In this document: one piece after another, positions 25,577 through 34,513 of the stretch
Layout of the letters: every line of letters begins with the position of its first letter
How positions within the stretch are numbered: the stretch's first letter is position 1
Notes under the pieces: generated by a model
Seen by the model: only the letters and a program-made list of their open reading frames with translations
Databases searched by the model: none
What the model was told of the DNA's origin: nothing
Program-made: the position numbers and the translations under genes
Assembly: GCA_035235625.1 (NCBI GenBank)
Contig: CP141150.1
Span: 26,056,756 to 26,120,755 of the forward strand
Origin: Saururus chinensis
Taxonomy: Eukaryota; Streptophyta; Magnoliopsida; Piperales; Saururaceae
Direction: 5' to 3'
Length of the DNA: 64,000 nt

Positions 25577-26704
25577 CTCCACCACACTTCCGCTATTCGC
25601 CTTGACCTCATGGTGACCATGCTAGGTAGCGAGCCATAAACTCGTCCTCTGACATCCAAGTGGCATCCTCAAGTGGCTGGCCCTACCATGAAACAAGCAC
25701 CTAGGTAATAATGCAGTCGGCACGGCAAACCCGATGCTTATCAAGCATTGAGGCGGGTGTGGGTTCAGCAGTAGGGGTCGGTCTCATCGATGGGGGAGGT
25801 GGCGCAGTGGTAGCCGGGGTGGTTTCACCCACACAATGGCGGAGTCGGGAGACATGGAAGACTGGGTGGACCAATGAGCCATGCGGTAGGGTGAGACGGT
25901 AAGCCACTGGACCAATGCGCTCCACAATACGACCCATGGAAAAGGGGGGCGAGCTTGGAATGCTCTGTCTGGAATAAGTTGGTCTAACACTGAGGAAGGA
26001 CTAAGATTTAGATCAAGTCACCCACGTTAAATGCCCAATCAACATGCTTTCTATCATAGACCTATTTCATTCGGTTTTGAGCTGAGGCGAGGTTCAACTT
26101 AAGTTGACGAAGGACCTCATCCCGTGTCTAAAGCATGTAATCCACCCTGACAACAGAAGAGTGGTGAGGAACATATAATAATACTATCGGGGGCGAGCAT
26201 CCATACAATACCTCAAAAGGAGTGAACCCTATGCTCGTGTGAAGGCTATGTTATACGACCATTCTGCCCATGGAAGAAGCTGGAGCCACTGGTGGGATGG
26301 AGTCATGGTGAAGCACCTAAGGTACTGTTCCAGGCAGCTGTTAACCACCTTAGTCTGGTCGTCTGTCTGCGGATGGTAACCTGGGCTCATGTGAAGAGTA
26401 GTACGCTGCAGAGTAAAGAACTCCCATTAAAACTGAGAGATGAATACCCTATCACAATCCAACACAATAGTGCGAGGCATGCTATGGAGCTTAGCAACCT
26501 CCCAAACATAAAGCTCAGCCACAGTTTTGGCGGTGAAGGGGTGCCCAAGAGAGCAGAAGTACACGTACTTAGACAACCGATCCACCACCACAAGAATCAC
26601 TGACTTACCTTGCACCAAGGGCAAGGCCTCCACGAAATCCATTGAAATATCCTCCCAAACCTTGTTGGGAATAGGTAGTGGCTGAAGTAATCCGGTAGGG
26701 GATG
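25577..26704 (-). pseudogene. Element E integrase core and chromodomain
   Basis: The minus strand from 26642 shows MDFVEALP, then VILVVVDRLSKY, then IVLDCDRVF, the integrase core with its two Asp motifs. After frame changes come the C-terminal part and, at 25937-25701, a chromodomain-type segment with HPVFHVSRLRHCVG, a Pro-rich spacer and a terminal WMSEDEF-like stretch. This would join cDNA to chromosomal DNA. It is broken by several frameshifts between 26400 and 25940. Confidence 0.8.
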
Positions 26705-27460
26705 TTATGGCATCTTTGGCTCATTGGCATACATCACAGGTGGCGACATAATCCTGAACAACCCGTCGAATGCCCTAGCACAGGAAGCTCTGGCTGACCC
26801 TATTATAAGTGTGGAATGCCCCTTCATGGCTGGCCAATAGTGGTGTGTCATGGAAGTGGGAGAGAATACACAGGTGTAGGTCCATGACATCGGGTACCCA
26901 AAGGCGGTCCTTCTAGAAGAATCATGCCACACAAAGAATGGGTGGCCAAAAGGGTCTTTCTGGAGGCATGTAATCAGTGAATGTGTTGAAGGATCATCCC
27001 TGTACGTTCGCCGTAACTCAGCAATGAAGGGGCAGGAAGGAGTATATAAAGCCAAGCAGGAGCTGGAGGTATAGCTGTAAGAGAGGGCGTCGGCCACAGT
27101 GTTGTCCGCCCCTTTCTTGTACACCACATTGTAGTTGTATCCCAATAGCTTACTAACCCGTCGTTGTTGTGCTGGAATGGAAACTCGCTGCTCAAGGAAG
27201 TACTTTAAGGGCTGATGATCAGTGCGGATAGTGAAGTGGTGGCCGAGTAAGTAAGGTCTCCATTTATCGATGGCAAGGACTATGACCAACATCTCCTTCT
27301 CATATACAGATAGTGATAAGGAACAACCTACAAAGGCCTTGTTGAAGAAGGCAATAGGTCGCTCGTCCTGCAGGAGCGCCGCACCTAGGCTAGCCTCTGA
27401 AGCATCAGTTTCAACCACGAAGGAGTGGCTAAAATCTGGTAGAATGAGGACTGCTTCAAC
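26705..27460 (-). pseudogene. Element E RNase H and integrase zinc domain
   Basis: A 237-codon open frame (27418-26705) begins with METDASEASLGAALLQ-like RNase H sequence (here MVETDASEASLGAALLQ). It continues through the TDHQPLKYFLEQRVS block, YNVVYKKGADNTVADALS and the integrase N-terminal part with LQKDPFGHPFFVWHD. It is the longest uninterrupted pol piece in the element. Frame changes toward the 3' end disturb the H-H-C-C ligands. Confidence 0.85.
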
Positions 27461-27463
27461 GTA

Positions 27464-28460
27464 TCAAAATCCACTTGGGCAGCCTTCGTCCAAGTGAATC
27501 CGCCTTTCTTCAGGAGCTCTGAGGGGACGGGTGATCACTTCATAGTGGTTGATAAACTGTCGGTAGTATCCAATGAGGCCCAAGAAACCTCTAAGTGCGC
27601 AGACATAGGTGGGCGTCAGCCAAGAGAGCATTGTAGACACCTTGGAAGGCTCGGTGACGACCCCGTCCCGAGAGATAATGTGGCCAAGATAGTCAATCTG
27701 CGGGCTGAGGTGCTCCAAATGTTCCACCCACGATTTGCTGCAGACAAGTATGTCATCAAAGAAAACCATAATGAAGCTGCGAAGAAATGGCCTAAAGAGA
27801 TCGTTCATAAGGCTCTGAAAGGTGGAGGGGGCGTTGGTTAGCCTAAATGGCATGACTAAAAACTCGAAATGGCCGTCGTGAGTGCAGAAAGCTGTCTTAT
27901 GGATGTCAACTAGCTACACCCAAATCTGGTTATAACCTGAACGAAGATCGAGTTTGCTTAAAACTATCGCGTCGGCCAACTCATCAAGTATCTCCTCAAT
28001 CACCGGAATAGGGTACTTGTCCTTGATGGTGATGGCGTTCAAGACACGGTAGTCGACACAAAAGTGCCAAGTGTCATCCTTCTTCTGAACCAGCAGTACA
28101 AGAGAGGAGAAGGAGCTCGTGCTGGGGTGTATGATGCTGGATTGTAGCATATAAGCAACGAGGCGCTCTATCTCTGCCTTTTGGATGTGGGAGTAGAAGT
28201 AAGGGCATACATTAGTTGGAGATGCCCCTGGAATGATAGGGATGTGATGGTCATGACGCCACACTAGTGGAAGGCCTCTGGGCTCATCAAACATGTCCTT
28301 GTGATCCGTCAGTAGGGCAAGAAGGTTCATGGGCAGCTCATCTTGGTGCACCTCTACCACAGCCCATTGCTGCAGAAGTAACCCTTGGGGTGCAAACTGA
28401 AAGAAAGAGCTCGCTGAGAAGGGTGCCCTGCTGAGACCCTCGGATCCGCACTTGCTGTCC
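27464..28460 (-). pseudogene. Element E reverse transcriptase
   Basis: Two open frames carry RT: 28489-27914, with the N-terminal fingers (VLLVQKKDDTWHFCVDYRVL and IKDKYPIPVIEE), and 27853-27464, with the palm box [10 protein letters not shown] and the following [11 protein letters not shown] short frame gap (27913-27854) separates them. The FFDD version of the catalytic box is seen also in F and G. The polymerase would copy element RNA into DNA in cytoplasmic particles; this copy is broken. Confidence 0.85.
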
Positions 28461-30110
28461 CTAAACTTCAAAGTCCATAACCATCTCACGGAAGTTCCAT
28501 ATCATGTCCCCAAGTTCTTGCAGCCATTGAACCCCTAGCACCATGTCCGCCCCTTTTGTGGGGAGCAGGAAGAAGTCATTGACAAATGTGTGGCCCTGGA
28601 TAGTTAGTGTGGCATGTGCACATACCTTGGAGCTCCAAAGGTGCTTCCTATCACCGATCAAGACATCGAACAGTTTCAAATCTGACACAAAACAGCCCAG
28701 ATGCTGAGCCACCTTATCATTGATGAAGTTATGGGTGGAGCCACTATTCATAAGGATGGCTACTTGCTGCCACTTGAGATGGCCTCAAACCCGCATAGTG
28801 CGAGGAGTGAAGGCCCCGAAAAAGGCATGGACTGAGATCTCGGGCAGCACGTTGTAATGGGGGAAATCATCCTTGTTAACCGCATATATCTCCTATTCGA
28901 CCTCCTCCACTAGTAGACTGCCCTTGACAGAGCGGCGATGTCCGGGTACAAACTTTTCATAACACTTGAAACATAGCCCCTTGGATCGATGTTCCTCCAT
29001 CTAGGCCAGTGTGAGGCGATGCACAAGCTGACTGGGTGGAGGGGGTTGCTGACTCGGATGTGCTGCTGGCTGTGATGGATAGAGGGTTAACACCAAGAGG
29101 GGGATGTGGGGAGGGTCCCAGCCACCCAACCCCTCGCTATTGGGCCAGTTTCTCCTCCTCAATTCGTGCATGCCGCATAGACAAGCATGTAAATTGGCGC
29201 ATTTCATCCGATATTTCCAGTTTGAGTCCTCTCTTGAATGTCCTTACCAAGGCTGCCATCGGCCACACGCCATCTTCATGAATTCAGCGTAATAAGCCCT
29301 CACGGTGGTGGTTTGGCACAGGGTGGATAGCATCTAGTTGAAATCCTAGAACTCGTTGGGGCCGAACTGGATGTACAATTCATTAGCGAATGCAGTCCAA
29401 GTGGGGTAATGAACCTCCTTCTCAAAGCTCTAAAACCAAACGAAAGCATCACCGTCCAAGTGGAATGCGGCTATGCGTAACCATTCAGCCTCGGAGTGCG
29501 TCCCTTGATAAGCAAAGAACTTCTCCACCTTGTACAGCCACTCCACCGGATCCTCGTCACCATTGTAACGTGGGAACTGTAGATGACCCAAATGAAGCTT
29601 AGCTCCTCCCCGTGGCCCGCCACAAGAGCCTGAGTACTCCTCCCAGTCGTCCTCCATCTCCTAGAACAGATTTCTTGGTGGTAGCACCATTGAAGCATTT
29701 CCCCGAACACCAAACGACCCTTGCATCTCCCAGCCAATGCGTCCCCTTCATTGGACTGTTCAAATGTGCCAAAGTGCATAGAGGTTTGGGGAGGCGCACT
29801 ACCCTGTCTACTGACGTTTGAGGGCCCAGACAACGGAGTTCTTGGGCCTGCAATGACTCCCCCTTCTGCACATTGGCTGGCTGGGGTCTAGATAACAATG
29901 GCGCTGAGGGCGCTTCTTGAAGCTGAGCCACAACCATGGTCAGGGACTCGAGTTTGGCCATGATTTACACAAGCACGGGAGAACTAATGATCTCAGGGGC
30001 TGGTTTAGGGCTGTCCGCTCACATTTCGTTCTCCTTCTTGGGCTGGACTTTAAGGGCCGTGGCTGGCTGTTTGCCTCTCGCCATGGTTGGAGATCATGAT
30101 GGCTTTGATA
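28461..30110 (-). pseudogene. Element E gag, zinc knuckle and protease
   Basis: Gag begins near 30082 (MARGKQPATA) just after the primer site but changes frame repeatedly. Recognisable parts are MAKLESLTMVVAQLQEAP (29961), the capsid-like block HLGHLQFPRYNGDEDPVEWL (29600-29500), and a knuckle region near 28970 (CFKCYEKFVPGH, with a Cys-X2-Cys start). The aspartic protease lies at 28751-28461, where NSGSTHNFINDKVAQHL replaces the usual D-S/T-G with N-S-G, so the catalytic Asp is lost. FLLPTKGADMVLGVQWLQ follows. Confidence 0.8.
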
Positions 30111-30113
30111 CCA
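30101..30113 (-). other. Primer-binding site of element E
   Basis: Minus strand TGGTATCAAAGCC, one base inside the 5' LTR; complementary to the 3' end of initiator Met-tRNA apart from one or two bases. Confidence 0.9.
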
Positions 30114-30114
30114 G

Positions 30115-30456
30115 TGTTGTGCTCAGTTTAGGCACAATCGGTACCTCGCATGAATCATGTTAAGGAAGATAGATGAGAGTAGGAAAGAAGAGGGAAATGA
30201 TTGATTTTTATTGCATACCAAAAACATAGAAGGAAGAAGACAACCCTTATAGGGAGCCGCGCCTCTCTCCTTGGAGATCATGCTAGCTAGTGGACCCAAC
30301 TAATTAGCGGGACACTAGCTGGCCCGTTACACACTACTACCATAATGTCCAAGTTACTGCTAATTATTACATATGCATAAAATATATAAAGTAGCCTAAT
30401 GCGAACAAATAGAAGTCAATAGAGAGCAAAGAGAGCCCGGATAAACGTGAACAACA
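30115..30456 (-). repeat. 5' LTR of element E
   Basis: 342 bp, partner of 25233-25576. In + coordinates it starts TGTTGTGCTCAG and ends GTGAACAACA, followed by the CCGCC duplication at 30457-30461. It contains the same AACCCTTATAGGGAG element, here with one change from the TATAAGG form. Confidence 0.9.
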
Positions 30457-31423
30457 CCGCCCCTTTTGTGGACAGCAAGTATAGATTGGTGGTGAAGGTA
30501 TGGACCTGGATAGATAATGAAGCCTACTCACACACCCCAGCACTCCAAAGGTGTTTGCCATCGCCTATCAAGACATCGAATGGCTTCGAGTCCAACATGA
30601 AACACCCCAATCGTTATGCCACCATATCATTGATTAAGTTATGGGTGGAGCCGTTGTTGATAAGGATGGCCACTTGCTGCCGCTTGAGGTGGCCTTGGAT
30701 GCACATGGTGCGAGGAGTGAAGATCCCTAAAAAGGCATGCACCGAAATCTCAGACACCACACTATCATAAGGAGGCAGTGCATCTAAGGCTTGCTCATAA
30801 TCCTCCTCATCGACCTCCTCGACTAGTAAGTTGCCTCGGATGGAACATCAATGGCCTCGTACAAATTTCTCATCGCAATTGAAGAACAAGCCTTTTGATT
30901 GCCACTTTTCCATTTGGGCCAAAGTGAGGCGGTGTACAGAAGGACCAGTCAGGACGGATGGCTGGCTGGGACGGTTGGTGGGAAGGCTGGTCGTTGCAGT
31001 AGGAAAGGGCACTAGGTTGGTTGGGGGCCAAGGAGAAGAGCCCAATCGGCCTCCTGGTCGCTATCGGGCCAACTTATCTTCCTCAATTCAACCATGACGA
31101 ACGACCTCATGCATCGACGTGCAAGGAAATGGCGCATCTCATCCAAAATTTCTGGTTTGAGTCCCTTTTTAAAAGTTCCCACAAGGGCTGTCATAGGCCA
31201 ATTAGGGAGGCAATTGGCAATCATCATGAACTCGGTGTAGTATGCTTGCATGGTAGTGGTTTGACGCAGGGTGGACGACATCTCATTGAAATCTTGGAAC
31301 TCGTTGGGGCCATAATCTTGGAGAGTGTGGAGGGGCTGGTTCGATCACTGGTTTGGGGCTGTCCGCCATGCTCTCTCAGGAGCCGTCACCGGCAGCTTGC
31401 CTCGTAGTATGGTAGATCATTGA
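30457..31423 (-). pseudogene. Element F gag and proximal protease
   Basis: On the minus strand, from 31420 downward, a short gag start is followed by a deletion joining it to the second half of the gag domain (31281-31012; LRQTTTMQAYYTEFMMIANC). A degraded zinc knuckle follows (near 30880; FFNCDEKFVRGH, with the first Cys lost), then protease with a THNLINDMVA-like region at about 30640, up to the E insertion. The protease continues at 25227. The N-terminal half of the gag domain is missing compared with element E. Confidence 0.75.
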
Positions 31424-31436
31424 GGCTCTGATACCA
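31424..31436 (-). other. Primer-binding site of element F
   Basis: Minus strand TGGTATCAGAGCC, one base inside the 5' LTR, a full-length match to the usual plant initiator Met-tRNA primer site. Confidence 0.92.
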
Positions 31437-31437
31437 A

Positions 31438-31837
31438 TGTCGTGTCCTGATCGAACACGAACGGTACCTAGCTTCACGAAGGAGAAAGGGGAGAAGTTTG
31501 GATGAAGGAAGAAGAGAAATAATTTTGAATTCTACATAAATGTCTAAGGAGGAAGGCAACCCCCCTTTATGGGAGGCATGCGGCTCCCTTGGAAGTCATG
31601 CCACCAGCTGGTCCGTTACAATCAAATCCCCCTGCATATGAACCACCACCTGGTCCGTTACAATCATGAATCAAATCCTCCCGATTATGGACCACCAGTT
31701 GGTCCATTACAATCATGAATCAAATCCCTCTCAAAGAAAATTTCCAAAAAGTAAAGTAAACCTTATAATAGTAGGTCTTAAAATGGAAAGTAGTGCATGG
31801 TGGGAGATGTCCCGCCCTCTGAGTGGCGTACACAATA
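31438..31837 (-). repeat. 5' LTR of element F
   Basis: 400 bp, partner of 22075-22494. In + coordinates it starts TGTCGTGTCCTGATC and ends GTACACAATA, then TTTTG (31838-31842), the same five bases as precede the other LTR. Contains the three-unit CCACCAGCTGG array at 31602-31735. Confidence 0.9.
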
Positions 31838-31842
31838 TTTTG

Positions 31843-32345
31843 TGCCAACTTCGTCTTAACTTGGTGGATTCATAAAACAATATGTGATAAGTTTACGATA
31901 AACATCATGTGGATCGCAAGTTTGCAATCGATGATCTTATTTATCTTTGTCACCAACCTTATCGATAGACTTCTTTTCATAAACCATCCAGTGAGAACTT
32001 GCCCATCACTTCCATGTTCTTGAGTGTATTAGTAAGGTTGTTTATCATCTCCAATTGCCCCCAAATGCTTAGATTCATCTAGTGTTTCACGTTTCTCGTA
32101 TTTGGAAGGTTTTTGGTGATCCTTCGTCTCTTCCACCATCGATATCTTCAGATCAAGCCCATTTACACCCCATGCTATTATTGAGAGACATCATCTTCGC
32201 TATCTTGGACACGTAGTTTTAGAGGTTCTTATTGCTTTGTTACACCAATCTTTATTGGATGCTACTTAGATGCGTGAAGATGAATTCCTTTAGCAATATC
32301 TGCATTGGTTGCCTTGAGGTCAAGGCGTTGTAGAGCATAGTGGAA
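31843..32345 (+). pseudogene. Element B integrase C-terminus and chromodomain
   Basis: Immediately after the TTTTG copy the + strand reads CQLRLNLVDS, which continues the integrase interrupted at 22070. After frame changes come HHVDRKFAIDDLIYL and, near 32170-32320, a chromodomain-like end (RHLRYLGHVVLEVLIALLHQ and MREDEF). Several stops are present. Its place, directly beyond the F insertion, is the main evidence that B and F are nested. Confidence 0.75.
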
Positions 32346-32600
32346 TGTTATGACCCTATTTAGATCCTATTTATCTTTCCTAGATTAATCTCCTTTCCTA
32401 AATTAAGTAGGATTTGATATCTTCTTTAGCTTTCCTTATTTTAAGGATTACTATTTAATTTTCCCATTAATTGAAGTACACAGCTAGATTCGTAATCAAT
32501 TAATCAAATTCAAAAGTTAGCTTAGTTATTTTTTGCATGAATACCTCTCTTCTCTCCCCCATTCTCTTTAATTTTTCCTATGTAACCTTGTTCTACATCA
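32346..32600 (+). repeat. Probable 3' LTR of element B
   Basis: TGTTATGACCCT starts directly after the chromodomain end and a weak purine stretch; the end near TTCTACATCA is a guess by analogy with the LTR end of element G. No partner LTR is in the window. Confidence 0.45.
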
Positions 32601-33270
32601 CTTACTTAAGAAGAGAAAAGAATAGTGAATTGCGTAACTAGGCTTGGCTAGCAAAAGAAGAGAGAAAGACTAATCATGTGGGTCTGGGCCGGTGGTCATA
32701 GAATTTTGGTATGGTGCTCAATCATTTGGCCCAACTTTATTTTAGGTCCATAAGATAGAATACTCATAAAGGAAGGTTAAGAAAAAAACCAAAATCTCAT
32801 GGTGCTTATTTGATCATTCATCTTTCAACGTGGATCCGCCACTCTTGGCCTCAAATTGGCTATTAGCAACTTGTACGAGAATGTTGCAAAGATGATTCTA
32901 CATCACAACATAACAACAAATAAATAAGTAACTAGTGTTCGATAGAGAAAGAAAGCATAGCAAACTACCACAAAAATATCTACATGGGCTAGATTGTTTT
33001 GTCTGAATCATATTTAGGCATCGATTGGACTCTGCTTTCTGCCCTCTTTATGCCTGTTTTTTTGTCGCTTTGCATAAATCTTGATTGTTTGGGCAATTTA
33101 AACTATTTTAAAAAATGATTTTACCCCCGCTTTGGAATGCAACGGCCACTTCAAATAGATTTTTAAAACTTTTAAAAAATTTAATATTCTATAATGTACA
33201 TCGAACGTAACCCGCATTTACTTTCTTGTTAAAAATAATAATTTCAACTAAAAACAGCTTTTTAAATGAG
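32601..33270. other. AT-rich intergenic DNA
   Basis: No open frame, repeat boundary or RNA motif was recognised. It is the interval between the element B relic and the CT-rich tract at 33.37 kb. The words ATCCAAACGACGCCGTT near 33280 resemble short sequences often seen just upstream of plant genes, which is weak evidence. Confidence 0.3.
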
Positions 33271-33359
33271 ACAGCACGCTATCCAAACGACGCCGTTGCA
33301 CTAAAAAGCTGGATGAGGTTGGATTTAAGATTAGTTTTCTCGTAGATTGCCTCTGAAAT

Positions 33360-33957
33360 CTAATCCCCAGTCCCCCCTCCATCCTGACCCTTTTCCGTCC
33401 CCGCTCTCTCTCCCCTCTTCCAAAAGTTTTGCAAAGAAGACAGGGTATCTAAGGTAGTATAAGCAGGGGAGGAGGCAGGGGTATGGGCAATTGATTCATG
33501 TGTTCACAGGGGAAATTTATGCAGGCGAGTTGTAGAAAAGCCGACCACATGGGTATGGAGTCCTTGTGAGCCCAGCCTGAATGGCAACCGGTATGTTGGG
33601 GAATTCAAGCTTCGGGCAAATCATGAAATTGGATGCTACCATTTCTAGTACCAATTTCATTCTTTTTCTGTTTTATTAGGTTGATGATATATGCTTTCCG
33701 GAGATCTTTTGTGTGATAATTATCAACTCTTATGTTGCCTTTTTTCTTTCTTTCTTTGGATTGATCTAACTATTTGAGTTCGGTTCTGTTTCTGTTAACA
33801 ATGGTTATTTATAAACACTAGCACTTATTGCCATTATTCACTTAGTTGCTTGCTGTTTATTGAATTGAAGGCTCGAGATGTGTAAGTGATTCACTAATTT
33901 ATTACCTTTGATCATTTCCAGAAAAAAAGAATTGCATGTAGCTAGATCCATCAATAG
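33360..33957 (+). promoter_or_regulatory. Possible CT-rich leader and two small exons, tail-to-tail with the NLR
   Basis: A pyrimidine-rich tract at about 33365-33425 (CCCCAGTCCCCCCTCCATCC, then CTCTCTCTCCCCTC) looks like a plant TSS or leader region. A short exon could end at 33590 (ATGGCAACCG followed by GTATGT) and a second could span 33922-33957 (after TTTCCAG, before GTATGTTG). Joined, the ATG reads only nine codons before a stop, so any transcript would be non-coding or a gene start whose body was lost. It would converge on the NLR gene. Confidence 0.25.
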
Positions 33958-34264
33958 GTATGTTGTGCTTTTATGTTTTTCGTTTGGTTTTGAAACAATC
34001 TACCAGCTTTGCCATTGTCATATCTTACACACTGAAAATTGAAAAGTTGGCATGTCTACACCATGGTTCACCTGTGAACCTGAAAAAACTAGCGAAAAGA
34101 GTAGGGTTCAAATTACCTAGATGAGAGTGATTACAAAATACTCTTGTTAATAATAGAAAAAAGACTTTGCAAAAGTTACATATTATCGAATTTAATGTTC
34201 TTAAAAGAGAAAATAAAATCAACTTCTTTGTTCTTAGAAAGCAAACATCACTATGGACTCGTAC

Positions 34265-34513
34265 CTGCATCAAGAATAAGATTCATCCACTTTTCTTGCT
34301 GATGACATTCCCAAATCCATCTGAAACTCTGCAGGAAGACGTGTAAATGTTGGTGGAAGCCCGAACAATTAAAGCACAAGTTACACATTCTACCGTTGAA
34401 AATATTCTAATAGAATTTGGACTCAGAGATTATGGCCATACCCCAAGAAAGAAATGTTATATGTGAAGAAAAGGAAAAGAAGTGAAAAACATTAGATTTA
34501 GTTTGAATTTTAC
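34265..34513 (-). other. Possible 3' intron and terminal exon of the NLR
   Basis: The last NLR codons read ATGAGTTGCAG followed by GTAAAATT, a good donor that overlaps the TAA stop. A matching acceptor TTCCTGCAG lies at about 34329-34337. Splicing 34329-34513 would replace the stop with a short tail (VSDGFGNVISKKSG) ending in TGA near 34285. A further donor, GATGCAG/GTACG, lies at about 34264. Introns near the 3' end are common in plant NLRs. RNA evidence would be needed to choose. Confidence 0.35.

Larger units (their letters stand above)
25233..30456 (-). mobile_element. Complete Ty3/gypsy element E (Reina-like chromovirus), 5.2 kb
   Basis: Both LTRs (344 and 342 bp), a polypurine tract, the primer-binding site TGGTATCAAAGCC and the full gag-protease-RT-RNase H-integrase-chromodomain order are present. 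It is the youngest member of the nest. It sits inside the protease region of element F, with flanking CTGCC/CCGCC, and the F reading frame stays in register across the empty site. The size of 5224 bp, LTR length and FFDD box fit the Reina lineage (inference). Despite its completeness it carries stops and frameshifts in every domain, so it is not autonomous. Confidence 0.92.
22075..31837 (-). mobile_element. Ty3/gypsy element F (Reina-like), inserted in B and containing E
   Basis: Two LTRs of 400-420 bp, a perfect 5-bp target duplication (TTTTG), a primer-binding site TGGTATCAGAGCC next to the 5' LTR, and gag-pol on the minus strand. Without the nested element E it would be about 4.5 kb, short even for the compact Reina type; part of gag is deleted. 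The 5' LTR starts TATTGTG instead of TGTTGTG on the minus strand, a decay mutation. All coding parts are broken. Confidence 0.9.
18665..32600 (+). mobile_element. Ty3/gypsy element B, host of nested elements F and E
   Basis: Element B is the outermost recognisable chromovirus here. It reads on the + strand: protease 18665-18906, RT and part of integrase 20131-22074, integrase C-terminus and chromodomain 31843-32345, and a 3' LTR from 32346. It is interrupted by a family C LTR and by the 9.8-kb element F. The TSD copies TTTTG at 22070-22074 and 31838-31842 mark F's entry. The integrase-to-chromodomain homology resumes right after the second copy. The 5' half (gag, 5' LTR) is missing from this side of element A. 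Confidence 0.8.

Noticed and set aside
16296..31436. tRNA-like words TGGTATCAGAGCC
   Set aside because: These are primer-binding sites next to LTRs, not tRNA genes; no cloverleaf surrounds them.
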